This document shows positions 51,292 through 60,086 of a stretch of 64,000 nucleotides of DNA, in pieces. Source of the stretch: Allolucifera butyrica (GTDB taxonomy: Bacteria; Bacillota; Negativicutes; Sporomusales; UPPP01); NCBI RefSeq assembly GCF_900476375.1, contig NZ_UPPP01000105.1:155960-219959 (forward strand), written 5' to 3'. The first letter of the stretch is position 1. Every line of letters starts with the position of its first letter. The translations under genes and the position numbers were made by a program. The notes under the pieces are model-generated. The model had not been told where the DNA came from and ran no database searches. It was given only the letters and a program-made list of their open reading frames with translations.

Positions 51292-51732
51292 ATGGAGGGC
51301 AAGATTATTGCGGTATGTACAAGTGCTAAGAAAGGGGAGCGCAAGCGGAATGTCGGTACCGGACGGTTACTGCCCGACCTGGGGCTGGAAGGGGATGCCC
51401 ATGCCGGTTTCGCGCATCGTCAAATTAGCCTGCTGGCGCTGGAAAGTATTGAAAAGATGCGGCAGATGGGACTCGATGTGGGGCCGGGAGATTTTGCCGA
51501 AAATATAACAACCGAAAATCTGGTGTTGACAACACTGCCGGTTGGGACCCGGCTAAAGATTGGTGAGGCTCTGCTGGAAGTTAGTCAAATTGGCAAGGAA
51601 TGTCACAACCGCTGCGCCATTTATTATCAGGCCGGAGATTGTGTAATGCCGAAAGAAGGGATTTTTGCCGTTGTGTTAACAGGCGGTACGATAAATGCCG
51701 GTGATACAATCGAGGTGATAGCGGTTGCTTAG
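51292..51732 (+). CDS. MOSC domain-containing protein
   Basis: This 146-aa single-domain MOSC protein has GLEGDAHAG, HRQISLLALESI and the conserved cysteine in IGKECHNRC. MOSC domains handle sulfurated molybdenum cofactor. It overlaps mogA by eight bases, so the two are coupled. Confidence 0.92.
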   Translation: MEGKIIAVCTSAKKGERKRNVGTGRLLPDLGLEGDAHAGFAHRQISLLALESIEKMRQMGLDVGPGDFAENITTENLVLTTLPVGTRLKIGEALLEVSQIGKECHNRCAIYYQAGDCVMPKEGIFAVVLTGGTINAGDTIEVIAVA

Positions 51733-52228
51733 TGTTGGCATTATAACCGCAAGTGATAAAGGGGCACGCGGTGAACGTGAAGATATCAGCGGCCGGACGA
51801 TTGCCGAGGTGCTAAATGGGTTGGGGGAAGTCAGGCATTATGTTGTGGTGCCTGATGAACAGGCACTCTTAAGTAAAGAAATCATTAATATGGTTGATAA
51901 TATAAAGGTTGATCTGGTATTGACTACCGGCGGCACCGGTTTTGCTCCGCGGGATGTCACTCCGGAGGCTACGCTGGCTGTAATCGACCGGCAGGTTCCG
52001 GGGATTCCTGAGGCAATGCGGGCCAAATCACTCGGCCTGACGCCGCGGGCTATGTTATCCCGGGCCGTTGCCGGCATACGGGGCCGTTCTCTGATTATAA
52101 ATTTACCGGGCAGTCCAAAAGGAGTAAAAGAATGTCTGGAAGTCGTCCTGCCGGTACTTGAGCATGGTCTGGCAATTCTGAAGGGGGAGGCCGCAGAATG
52201 CGGGCAGGAAATCAAGGAAAACAGATAA
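51725..52228 (+). CDS. mogA: MogA/MoaB-family molybdopterin adenylyltransferase
   Basis: This 167-aa protein has VGIITASDKGARGEREDISG, the molybdopterin-binding TTGGTGFAPRDVTPEAT and INLPGSPKGVKECL. It adenylates molybdopterin ready for metal insertion. TTG start with GAGGTGA upstream inside the MOSC gene. Confidence 0.93.
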   Translation: MLSVGIITASDKGARGEREDISGRTIAEVLNGLGEVRHYVVVPDEQALLSKEIINMVDNIKVDLVLTTGGTGFAPRDVTPEATLAVIDRQVPGIPEAMRAKSLGLTPRAMLSRAVAGIRGRSLIINLPGSPKGVKECLEVVLPVLEHGLAILKGEAAECGQEIKENR

Positions 52229-52233
52229 GTACG

Positions 52234-52268
52234 AAGACCGGAATTATTTTCCGGTCTTTATTTTTTTA
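52234..52268 (+). terminator. terminator of the moa operon
   Basis: AAGACCGG pairs with CCGGTCTT, followed by a T-rich tail. Confidence 0.85.
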
Positions 52269-52503
52269 TTATAGTATGACAAAATTTCCTCCCAACCAAA
52301 ATGATTTTATGGTAAGCTAAAGAATGGAGCAGTAGGGTTCACTGATTCGGCACAAACTAAGAAAATTCTTCAATTTTCGCTGAATTTTGCTGCGAATTTT
52401 TTTTAATCAAATGTAATTCCAAGGTTTATCTACTAAACTATAGGAAGTAAATTAATCCAGGGACGGATAAAATTTACATGGATGTGCATAAAAGGGTGTT
52501 TTG

Positions 52504-53178
52504 ATGAAGGTACTATTAGTGGAAGACGAAAGTAAATTGATTGAAGCTTTATCGCATCTATTAAGAAAAAGCGGTTATGTTGTCGATACTGCCAGTGATG
52601 GGGAAACCGGGACCGAAATGGCATCCACCGGAATTTATGATGTCATTGTCCTCGACCGTATGCTGCCGCGGCGTGACGGTCTTTCCTTGTTGCAAGAAGT
52701 CCGCAGTATGGGAATTGATACGCCGGTCCTGATGCTAACGGCAAGAGATGCGCCCAAAGACCGGGTGGAAGGACTGAACGCCGGTGCCGACGATTATCTG
52801 GTGAAACCTTTCTTCATTGACGAATTACTGGCAAGATTACGGGTGCTTACCCGGAGAAAAACGCAAGAATTGGTCGGCGATAAGATTAAAGCCGCCGGGT
52901 TAAGTCTGGATCCGCTAAGGGGGCAGGTACGAAAGGGCGCGGAAACGTTCCAGCTAACGATAACCGAATCGCTGCTTTTGGAAATGCTAATGCGCAATTC
53001 CGGCAAGGTCGTCACTAAGGAGCGGATTCTGGAGAAAATTTGGGGTTATAATTCCGAACTTGATGTTGCTAACGTTAATTTATATATTTATTACTTGCGT
53101 AAAAAGTTGAGAATCTCCAATATTAAGACGGTACGTGGAATCGGTTATTATCTGCAGGAGGATAATAATGTTTCATAA
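52504..53178 (+). CDS. OmpR-family response regulator
   Basis: This 224-aa regulator has a receiver domain with phosphoacceptor D51 (VIVLDRMLP), T79 and K100, then an OmpR winged helix ending VRGIGYYLQE. It overlaps its histidine kinase gene by 11 bp. The targets are unknown. A TTG three bases earlier is an alternative start. Confidence 0.93.
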   Translation: MKVLLVEDESKLIEALSHLLRKSGYVVDTASDGETGTEMASTGIYDVIVLDRMLPRRDGLSLLQEVRSMGIDTPVLMLTARDAPKDRVEGLNAGADDYLVKPFFIDELLARLRVLTRRKTQELVGDKIKAAGLSLDPLRGQVRKGAETFQLTITESLLLEMLMRNSGKVVTKERILEKIWGYNSELDVANVNLYIYYLRKKLRISNIKTVRGIGYYLQEDNNVS

Positions 53179-54085
53179 GTTGCGTCTTAGGCTGATTCTG
53201 CTGAACACATTCATTTCCCTGGGTCTTTTTTTTGTATTTGTTATTAGTGTTTACTACTGTTGGCATTTGGATATAATTCGACGTGTGGATTCTTTGGACC
53301 GCCGGATTGTTACGCTTATTGTTTTTGCCCTCGTGTGGATTCTTTTGTCTTTGGGCGTTAGTATTTTCACGGTTAATTTTGTTCTGCTGCCTTTCAAAAA
53401 AGTCTGGCAGCAGAAAAGAGAGTATCTGTCTAATGTTTCGCACGAATTACGCACGCCGTTGGCCGTGATTCAGACCAATCTGGATATTGTAAGCAAGGCT
53501 GCCGATGACGCCGATTGCCAGAAGAAATGGCTGGACAACATCAGGGAAGAAACGGTTTATATGGCGCAGCTTGTCGATTCTTTATTGTTTTTGGCCCGTT
53601 CCGATGCGAAACCGCCGGAAAAACAGCATTTTTTCTTAAATGCTGTTTTTACGCGGACCATAGCACCTTTTGATTCGCTTGCCGCTGCCAAAGGAGTATT
53701 TCTTTCGATATTAGCCGATATTCCGGCTACCGATGGCTGGGGTGACGAGATTCAAATTAGACAGATCATTAGCATATTGCTGGATAATGCAATCCGGCAT
53801 ACGCCGGTAGGCGGTATTGTCAGCGTTTCCCTATTGCCGGGGGAGGCTGGCACGGTATTGACTGTTGCCGATTCCGGCGAAGGAATTGAGCCGGAATGTC
53901 TGGATAAAATCTTTGACCGTTTTTATCAGATCAATAAAATCCGTACCAACGGCGGTTTCGGACTCGGGTTGGCCATCGCCCGGTCAATAGTGAAAAAACA
54001 CGGCGGCGAAATCAAGGCGGCGAGTACCCCGGGCGCCGGAACGACTTTTACCGTAACGTTTCCCTGGAAAGCCGCCGGTTATTAG
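53168..54085 (+). CDS. sensor histidine kinase
   Basis: This 305-aa kinase has two membrane helices (about 10-31 and 47-70) with only a 15-residue external loop, no HAMP, the H box SNVSHELRTPL (His92), N box LLDNAIRHTP and G boxes DSGEGIEPE and GFGLGLAI. The short loop suggests intramembrane sensing of envelope stress. ATG at 53168 has AGGAGG upstream. Confidence 0.92.
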   Translation: MFHKLRLRLILLNTFISLGLFFVFVISVYYCWHLDIIRRVDSLDRRIVTLIVFALVWILLSLGVSIFTVNFVLLPFKKVWQQKREYLSNVSHELRTPLAVIQTNLDIVSKAADDADCQKKWLDNIREETVYMAQLVDSLLFLARSDAKPPEKQHFFLNAVFTRTIAPFDSLAAAKGVFLSILADIPATDGWGDEIQIRQIISILLDNAIRHTPVGGIVSVSLLPGEAGTVLTVADSGEGIEPECLDKIFDRFYQINKIRTNGGFGLGLAIARSIVKKHGGEIKAASTPGAGTTFTVTFPWKAAGY

Positions 54086-54096
54086 ATTCAGTATAT

Positions 54097-54142
54097 AAGA
54101 AAGACCGCTGCGCAGTCTTTCGGCTCATGGCGCAAGGCGCAG
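54097..54142 (-). repeat. short dispersed repeat, inverted copy
   Basis: On the minus strand it reads CTGCGCCTTGCGCCATGAGC then GAAAGACTGCGCAGCGGTC-TTTC; it forms a terminator hairpin for the kinase gene in the other orientation. Confidence 0.7.
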
Positions 54143-54264
54143 AAGAACCCCCAAAGCGATATTAAAAAGGCCAATCGTATGATTGGCCTTTACTTTTTTA
54201 TACTTTAATTTAAATACGGTCCTTCTAGGGAAGCAGATGTTAAACTATGAACTGCCTTCGGCCG

Positions 54265-54323
54265 ATTTTTCGCGCCCTGGACCCTGCGCCAAGAGCCGAA
54301 AGACCGCGTCAGCGGTCTTTCTT
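54265..54323 (+). repeat. short dispersed repeat with terminator hairpin
   Basis: CGCGCCCTGGACCCTGCGCC then GAAAGACCGCGTCAGCGGTC-TTTCT. It abuts the stop codon of the GNAT gene at 54325, so the hairpin also ends that gene. Confidence 0.72.
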
Positions 54324-54324
54324 A

Positions 54325-54909
54325 TTAATCGGCCATTGTTTTTTTATTCACATAAGAAGAAATATGTTTAGTGCTATTCTTTCTAAAATATAATTCCGAG
54401 AGGGGATTTATACACCGTCCCATAATTACTGCGTCATAAAAAGTATCTTCACTATAGAATTCGTGCTTTAATAAACCTTCTGGTTTAAAACCCATTTTTT
54501 TATAAAACCCTACTTTTTCCTTATCATCGACGCGGACTTTTATATTAATCTTACGGATAAAGCCTGTTTCCTTGGCCCAGCTGATTAATTGTTTGATAAG
54601 CAGCTTATTGATGCCAAGGTTCTGGTAATCTTTGGCCACGGCCAGAAAGGCCTCGCCAACATGGATTACCATTGGATTCATTCCCAGGAGCAATCGTACG
54701 TACCCGACAATCTTACCGTCAATTTTGGCAATTAAAAATAATTTATTTTTGTTATCCAGTTCTTTCGTTATGATACTGTTAAAATCCGTCTGATAAAAAT
54801 CGTTCCGGTTTTTATGGACGGTTAAATAATGGGAGAAATTAATGGTTTCATCATGAACTCCCATGCGGATAACTAACTCATCACCGTTTTCTAAAAAATA
54901 AGAATTCAT
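54325..54909 (-). CDS. GNAT-family N-acetyltransferase
   Basis: This 194-aa acetyltransferase has the acetyl-CoA-binding motif A region YQNLGINKLLIKQLISWA and motif B KINIKVRVDDKEKVGFYKKMGFKPEG. Acceptor unknown. The gene is AT-rich relative to its neighbours. The extension KKTMAD at the C-terminus runs up to a dispersed repeat. Confidence 0.85.
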   Translation of the reverse strand: MNSYFLENGDELVIRMGVHDETINFSHYLTVHKNRNDFYQTDFNSIITKELDNKNKLFLIAKIDGKIVGYVRLLLGMNPMVIHVGEAFLAVAKDYQNLGINKLLIKQLISWAKETGFIRKINIKVRVDDKEKVGFYKKMGFKPEGLLKHEFYSEDTFYDAVIMGRCINPLSELYFRKNSTKHISSYVNKKTMAD

Positions 54910-54998
54910 AGCAATATTTTCTCCTTATTTTTTATGGGATCAGAAAGTATAACTTTTCGGGTTGTTTCTAAAATAACATATACTTCTTAAGAAAGCCG

Positions 54999-55047
54999 AA
55001 AAGTAAAATACTTTCCTTCCACTAAAAGACCCTTAAGGTCTTTCTTG
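54999..55047. repeat. AAGTAAAATACTTT repeat block
   Basis: Related to the palindrome block at 26635-26683; it includes GACCCTTAAGGTC, a small hairpin followed by TTTCTT, between the lpxA and GNAT genes. Confidence 0.4.
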
Positions 55048-55096
55048 TATAAATTTAATTTCTAAGTGAACTGCCGGCGTTTCGGCCTGGACTTGA

Positions 55097-55918
55097 TCAG
55101 TTCTTGTGATTGGCTACCCGGCAAATGCCTCTTTCCGTATTTTGCAAAAAGCGAATTAAATCTTCTAATTCGCTGCAAAGGGGGAGTTGCTGTTCCATGA
55201 TCGCGACTGCCTGGGAAAGCTTCCAGCCGGAAAGGTATAAAATTTTATAAGCGCGTTTTAAAATCCGGCGGGTCGTTTCATTCATGCCGGCACGAATCAG
55301 TCCGACCGTATTCAGTCCGGCGGCGTATGCAGGATTGCCGTCGACGGTAATAAAGGGCGGTACATCCTGAACTACCTTGGAAAGGCCGCCTATCATGGCA
55401 TTGCGTCCAACTCTTACGAATTGATGAATACCGGCCAATCCGCCGATGGTTACTTTGTCCTCAACGGTTACATGGCCGGCAAGGGTAGCAGCATTGGACA
55501 TGGTGACATGATTCCCTACGGTACAGTTGTGAGCAACATGACTATAGGCCAATAATAAGCAGTCCGAGCCAATCTTTGTTTCCAGGTTTTCTCCCGTAGC
55601 CCTGTTGATTGTAACGAACTCCCGGACCTGCGTGCCGTCACCGAGAATGACATAGCTTTTTTCACCCAGAAACTTTCTGTCTTGCGGTTCGGAACCAATT
55701 ACGGCGTGGGAATAGATAAGGCAATTTTTGCCTATCTTTGTCCAGCCTTTGATAACCGTATGGGCGTCGATTTTTGTACCGTCGCCGATTGTTACGTTGG
55801 GGCCAATTACAGAATAAGGTCCGACTTCAACATCTTTTCCCAGCTTGGCGTTAGGATGAATTACCGCTGTTTTATGGAGATTATTTGAAATAAATGCATT
55901 CGTCAAATTTTGTATCAT
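55097..55918 (-). CDS. lpxA: acyl-ACP--UDP-N-acetylglucosamine O-acyltransferase
   Basis: This 273-aa left-handed beta-helix protein has hexapeptide repeats from residue 18 (AVIHPNAKLGKDVEVGPYSVIGPNV), the catalytic histidine in YSHVAHNC (His130, with His127), IGGLAGIHQFVRVGR, and the helical C-terminal bundle. It adds the first acyl chain in lipid A synthesis, which is strong evidence for an outer membrane. It is isolated here rather than in an lpxD-fabZ-lpxA cluster, so it may be an extra copy. Confidence 0.93.
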   Translation of the reverse strand: MIQNLTNAFISNNLHKTAVIHPNAKLGKDVEVGPYSVIGPNVTIGDGTKIDAHTVIKGWTKIGKNCLIYSHAVIGSEPQDRKFLGEKSYVILGDGTQVREFVTINRATGENLETKIGSDCLLLAYSHVAHNCTVGNHVTMSNAATLAGHVTVEDKVTIGGLAGIHQFVRVGRNAMIGGLSKVVQDVPPFITVDGNPAYAAGLNTVGLIRAGMNETTRRILKRAYKILYLSGWKLSQAVAIMEQQLPLCSELEDLIRFLQNTERGICRVANHKN

Positions 55919-55942
55919 TTAATTGGTCTCCTTTTTAATAGC

Positions 55943-56002
55943 GATCCCATTTTTCGCAGTCTGCTGTCATCCGACAATAATTCGGGGGGGCGAAATACGG
56001 GA
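55943..56002 (+). repeat. conserved intergenic motif, copy E, with shared upstream block
   Basis: TTCGCAGTCTGCTGTCATCC then GACAATAATTCGGGGGG and GCGAAATACGGGAG. The first part recurs at 47391-47437 (TTCGCAGTCCTCTGTTATTC) and the end aligns with the ATAAGTTCAGGGTGCGAAAT motif. Confidence 0.5.
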
Positions 56003-56044
56003 GCGGTCATAAATTTGAGAAAGTACAGCTGCGGTGCGTTTCTG

Positions 56045-56686
56045 TTAGTTTCCTATGGTCCCGTCGTCATACTGCAGCCAGGTATTCATCATTATTCGCT
56101 GGTCTTTTGTTAAAAAGGCACTTATTTTACTAAATATGTTTGTATGTAACTTTTTAGTCCTTTTCTCCCAGGAAAGGGATGTATCGGCAATCGTTGCCCA
56201 CACGTTTTTCTGAGATTGCAGCATCAAATTAACAATGATTATTTGCTGTTTTGAGGTTAGGTTCAGCGCCAACATAGTTGCTGTGGTTTTTTCATTTGCC
56301 TGCTGTTTTGTTGCCAGCAGGTTTTCGAAGGCGAATTGCTGTTCCGGTGATAATATGCTTAGGATCCTATTATTTGTAGTAGTTCGAATGTCGCTCATTT
56401 TTTTCATATAATTTGTGAGCCGGTACAACGTATTAAAGTTGGATAAATCAGTAATAAGCATATTTTTCTGCAAGATTTTTACTTGTTTGTATTCGTCGTT
56501 AATAATCCCGTCAACTTTTTCTCTTTTTTCGGCCGGCAGATCCAGGCTGATCCATAGTGATTCCTGACTTAAATCGGAAGTGTTAATGCGAGGCGAGGAA
56601 AATCCGGGGTGCATGCTTAAAACAAGACTGGCCGCTACGAGACAAAGCATACAAACCAATTTTCCTGTTTTATGCAATCTACTCAT
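56045..56686 (-). CDS. periplasmic Spy/CpxP-like LTxxQ protein
   Basis: A signal peptide (about 1-30) precedes a helical protein with three LTxxQ-type motifs (LSPEQQFAFENLL, LTSKQQIIIVNLM, LTKDQRIMMNTWL), the mark of the Spy/CpxP chaperone family. About 213 residues from the ATG at 56686, but AAGGAG abuts this ATG; a TTG at 56677 would have better spacing. It probably acts in the periplasm in envelope stress. The role is inferred from the motif. Confidence 0.65.
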   Translation of the reverse strand: MSRLHKTGKLVCMLCLVAASLVLSMHPGFSSPRINTSDLSQESLWISLDLPAEKREKVDGIINDEYKQVKILQKNMLITDLSNFNTLYRLTNYMKKMSDIRTTTNNRILSILSPEQQFAFENLLATKQQANEKTTATMLALNLTSKQQIIIVNLMLQSQKNVWATIADTSLSWEKRTKKLHTNIFSKISAFLTKDQRIMMNTWLQYDDGTIGN

Positions 56687-56899
56687 CTCCTTCTGAAAGA
56701 ACGTAAATAATTCAATATAGATCACTGCCTTTCCTGATTTTACTAGTTGTAATTATAGGTTATTAATCTTGGAATTTTATTTAAAGTCTGTTTTTTTAAT
56801 GCGTTTTTCGACAAAATAAAAAACAATTCTAATATTTGCGAGCTATAATGACATTGCAATTATCGATAAATTATGACAGCTGGTTTATGAGGTGGGACG

Positions 56900-57445
56900 A
56901 TGATGAAATCCTCTGAACGAAAAGAAAGAAGTGTTTATCAGTTGAAAAAGATAGGTTTGCTTTTGGCTGCTTGGCTTTTTTTCAGTATTGGGACCGGTTT
57001 TGCCGCAGCGTCCGCGAAAGCGGGACAGGGCGATTCAACCGCCGGCATCGGTTTCGGCAGTCAGGGAAACACCTATTTTTTTGAAATGAAACCGCAAGAT
57101 GATTGGGCAGTAGGCGTTCACTATTTTAATCAAAACAGTCTCGATATGACTGATTTATATGGTCAATTTAATCTTGCCGACAATCACTTTAAAGCGATTA
57201 TCGGCAATCGGATTTTCGGCAGTACCGCTGATTCCCGCGTCTATATCGGGGCGTCAATCAGCGGCAAACTATCTTCCGACTGGGTTGGCTATACATCTTT
57301 AATTGGCGGGGACCGGTTTCAGGAATTACAACTTGGCGCTACTTATAAAGTAACGGACCATTACGGCCTTAATTTTAACTATCGTTCGCTTAAATACGAA
57401 GGTGACAAGTCCAATCTGGATGTCGGCCTGGTATTTAATTTTTAG
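56900..57445 (+). CDS. small outer-membrane beta-barrel-like protein, paralogue 2
   Basis: This 181-aa protein has a signal peptide (hydrophobic core LLLAAWLFFSIGTGFAAA) and amphipathic strands ending in DVGLVFNF with a C-terminal Phe, as expected for an outer-membrane barrel. It aligns along its length with the 167-aa protein at 36548 (DLYGQFNLADN/DFYGQFGMADN; GDRFQELQLGATYKVTD/GDGFQEVQVGADYKLTE). GAGGTGGG precedes the ATG. Confidence 0.7.
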   Translation: MMKSSERKERSVYQLKKIGLLLAAWLFFSIGTGFAAASAKAGQGDSTAGIGFGSQGNTYFFEMKPQDDWAVGVHYFNQNSLDMTDLYGQFNLADNHFKAIIGNRIFGSTADSRVYIGASISGKLSSDWVGYTSLIGGDRFQELQLGATYKVTDHYGLNFNYRSLKYEGDKSNLDVGLVFNF

Positions 57446-57526
57446 GTCTTAACCTCAGTGTCTTTATTCCATGTCCCTAAAAATTAATCGGCTTCTTGGA
57501 ATTAATAAAGGAGGCTGGAAAGTAAG

Positions 57527-57706
57527 ATGAATCAGCAAAGAACGGGCGGTTGGGAAATTTGGTATGGGAAGGCACCTATCCCCATAAAAGTTGGAAAATT
57601 GGGACAAGTTCCCGTATTTATCTCTACGGAGGGCTTGCAACGGTTTCAACAGTTAAGAGCCGTTGTACTTTTAGGGTTAAAGGCTGTAAAATCAATTTGG
57701 ATATAG
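57527..57706 (+). CDS. small protein (59 aa), doubtful
   Basis: The ATG at 57527 has AAAGGAGG 12 nt upstream, rather far, and a terminator hairpin follows the TAG. The product (MNQQRTGGWEIWYGKAPIPI...) has no recognised domain and a weakly hydrophobic C-terminus. It may be a real peptide. Confidence 0.4.
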   Translation: MNQQRTGGWEIWYGKAPIPIKVGKLGQVPVFISTEGLQRFQQLRAVVLLGLKAVKSIWI

Positions 57707-57726
57707 GACTGTTTCAATAAGAAAAT

Positions 57727-57757
57727 TGCCGCAGTGAAAACTGCGGCTTTCTTTTTT
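57727..57757 (+). terminator. terminator
   Basis: GCCGCAGT-GAAA-ACTGCGGC followed by a T-run, ending the outer-membrane protein/small-protein transcript. Confidence 0.85.
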
Positions 57758-57763
57758 AGGTTT

Positions 57764-57957
57764 TAAGTACTGCATAGATAGCCGTAAACGGCAGAATAAT
57801 CGCCTTATCAACGTTGCGCCGTTGCCACTTAACCTCCGCTTATGACAGGACAGGACGATCCTTCTGCCTGGATTGGCGTCCAAATGATTTCCAGATGGTT
57901 TTCCGGCGCCTTGAGCCCTGCGCCATGGAGCGAAAGACCGCACCAGCGGTTTTTCTT
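57764..57957 (+). repeat. long dispersed repeat, copy 1 (about 190 bp)
   Basis: It starts TAAGTACTGCATAGATAGCC, contains CACTTAACCTCCGCTTATGA and CTTCTGCCTGG, and ends with the terminator unit GAAAGACCGCACCAGCGGTT-TTTCT. Copy 2 is at 60451-60641. It contributes the stop codon region of yeiH. Minus-strand ORFs over both copies are artefacts of the repeat. Confidence 0.8.
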
Positions 57958-59008
57958 ATAGTGAGAGCCAGGTCAACAGGGAGAGCAAAAGGGATGTGAC
58001 GGTCATGGCGGCAAGGGGCCGCAGCGCTTTGGTGCGCAAGTCGTTCAAACTTACGTTAAGTCCGAGTCCTACCATAGCCATAGTCAAAATAAAGGTGGTA
58101 AGGGTGGACACACCGTCCATGGCGTTAGGCGGGACAACGACGGATTTACCGAGAACATAGCTTCCCAGAAAACTCATTACAATAAAGCCGATCAGGAACC
58201 AGGGGAAATCGATTTTGGAACCGGTTTGGATATTGTTTTTCCGCTTCATCCAGTACATCAGGATAAAACTGAGGGGAATGAGCAGGAACACCCGTCCCAG
58301 CTTTGCCAGTAAAGCAATGGCTAGGGCATCCTGACCGGCCGGGGCGGCGGCCAGGGCTACATGCGCAATTTCATGCAGGCTTATGCCGGACCAAATGCCG
58401 TACTGAATCCCGGTAAGATGGACGAAAGGCCTGATAATGGTATAACCGACGGCGAAGACGGTTCCCAGCAAGGCAATGATGCCTACGCCGAGGGCGGTAT
58501 CTTCTTCTTTGGCGTTAAGAATGGGAGAAACAGCCGCAACGGCGGCGGCGCCGCATACGCCGGTGCCTATGCCGAGCAGCAGGGACAAGGATTGGTCCGC
58601 CTTGATTAATTTGGCGATTAATAGAGTCATAAGAATGGAAAAAGTGATGGTTCCCGCATCCCGCACCAATAGCCCCAGTCCCTGATGGAAGATGACATCC
58701 ATATTCAATTTTAAGCCGAATAAAATGATGGCCAGCCGCAATAACCGTTTGGCGGAAAATTGAATACCGGCGCGGAGCGATTCGGGATATCCCCAAAGCT
58801 GGCGATATACAACCGCGATGATAATCGCCGACGCCAACTGTCCGACATGGTCAAACCCCGGCAGTCTGTATAATCCGTAACCCATCAGCGCAATGGCAAA
58901 TGTAAAGCCGATACCGGCCAATTTGAGCCGGAACGGGGAAGCTTGCGCGGCGGTTCCGTTACTTGATGCTGTAGCTAATGTCAGTGTGTCTTCCGTTTGA
59001 GTGGTCAT
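57956..59008 (-). CDS. YeiH-family putative sulfate export transporter
   Basis: This 350-aa membrane protein has about ten helices and YeiH-family motifs: LKLNMDVI, GTGVCGAAAVAAVSPIL and SGISLHEIAHVALAAA, and MAMVGLGLNVSLNDL. The family is predicted to export sulfate or a related anion. A LysR gene resembling CysL lies divergently, the usual partner. The stop codon (57956-57958) lies at the edge of a dispersed repeat. Confidence 0.88.
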   Translation of the reverse strand: MTTQTEDTLTLATASSNGTAAQASPFRLKLAGIGFTFAIALMGYGLYRLPGFDHVGQLASAIIIAVVYRQLWGYPESLRAGIQFSAKRLLRLAIILFGLKLNMDVIFHQGLGLLVRDAGTITFSILMTLLIAKLIKADQSLSLLLGIGTGVCGAAAVAAVSPILNAKEEDTALGVGIIALLGTVFAVGYTIIRPFVHLTGIQYGIWSGISLHEIAHVALAAAPAGQDALAIALLAKLGRVFLLIPLSFILMYWMKRKNNIQTGSKIDFPWFLIGFIVMSFLGSYVLGKSVVVPPNAMDGVSTLTTFILTMAMVGLGLNVSLNDLRTKALRPLAAMTVTSLLLSLLTWLSL

Positions 59009-59149
59009 ATTATTACCTCCGTTTTTGATTGAAAAATAGTTTCGGCATTTTTTGTACTTTTCCAGGATAAAACAATTGTTGAAATAAGTAAAATAAATTA
59101 TTATAATCTTTATGATAAGTAAAACAATATGATAAGTGAGGAATGGATA

Positions 59150-60049
59150 TTGGATCAGCCACTACTTGTTTTTGTGACGGTTGCCGAGCAGAAAAATTTT
59201 ACCAGGGCGGCAGAACAACTGCATATGACTCAGCCGGCAGTCAGTCAGTATATTAAAACTCTGGAACGGATGGTAGGTACGAAACTTTTGGAACGGAGCA
59301 ATAAGTATGTCCGGTTGAATAAAGCCGGCATCATTGTATATCATCATGCTAAGGAAATTCTGGGGCAGTATGCGCGGATGCAATGCCTGGTGGACGATTT
59401 AATGCATACGGCCAGCGGCCTTTTATCACTTGGGGCCAGTTATACCTTTGGCGAGTATGTGCTACCCCATGTCATTGCCGGCCTGCATGCGCAATATCCA
59501 TTGATCAAACCCCGGATAACGATCGGCAATACCAAAGAAATTGCGGAACTGGTCTTGAATCACCAACTGGATGTTGGCATTGTGGAGGGTGGACTTCAAC
59601 GGGAAAATTTATATGTCGAACCTTTTGCCGAAGATGTAATGTATGTGGTTGCCGCTGCAGATCATCCATTGGCTCAGCAGGAGCAGGTATCGGCTGCCGA
59701 ACTGACGGAAGCAACCTGGATTGTTCGTGAAGTCGGCTCGGGAACCCGTGAGGCTACGGAAAAGATGTTTGCTGCGCTGCAACTGACTCCGGCGGACCTT
59801 TTGGAATTCGGCAGTACGCAAATTATAAAAGAATCGGTAGAGGCCGGAATTGGGATTACGCTGCTGTCTTATTGGGCCATCCGGAAGGAATTATCCAGGG
59901 GCGGCCTCAGGCGGCTTGCCGTCAGGGGGATTCCCGTGGTCCGCAGTTTTTCTTTGGTAACGCCGGCTACCCGGTTTTATACGAAAGCAACGCAGATTTT
60001 TCTCGAACGGGTAAGGCAAGAGGGTACTTTACCGGCTTTGCCTGATTAG
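59150..60049 (+). CDS. LysR-family transcriptional regulator (CysL-like)
   Basis: This 299-aa regulator has the HTH FVTVAEQKNFTRAAEQLHMT-QPAVSQYIKTLERMVG and a type 2 periplasmic-binding effector domain. TTG at 59150 with GAGGA upstream gives a family-typical start; an ATG at 59129 is the longer option. It is divergent from yeiH and probably controls it in response to a sulfur metabolite (inference from gene order). Confidence 0.88.
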   Translation: MDQPLLVFVTVAEQKNFTRAAEQLHMTQPAVSQYIKTLERMVGTKLLERSNKYVRLNKAGIIVYHHAKEILGQYARMQCLVDDLMHTASGLLSLGASYTFGEYVLPHVIAGLHAQYPLIKPRITIGNTKEIAELVLNHQLDVGIVEGGLQRENLYVEPFAEDVMYVVAAADHPLAQQEQVSAAELTEATWIVREVGSGTREATEKMFAALQLTPADLLEFGSTQIIKESVEAGIGITLLSYWAIRKELSRGGLRRLAVRGIPVVRSFSLVTPATRFYTKATQIFLERVRQEGTLPALPD

Positions 60050-60086
60050 TCCTGTTTACTTAGCGTCTATAATTGGGAGAAATATT

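Noticed and set aside
57692..57943. Similar minus-strand ORFs at 57692-57943 and 60430-60669
   Set aside because: They resemble each other only because they lie over the two copies of the long dispersed repeat; no SD, and they cross terminator hairpins.
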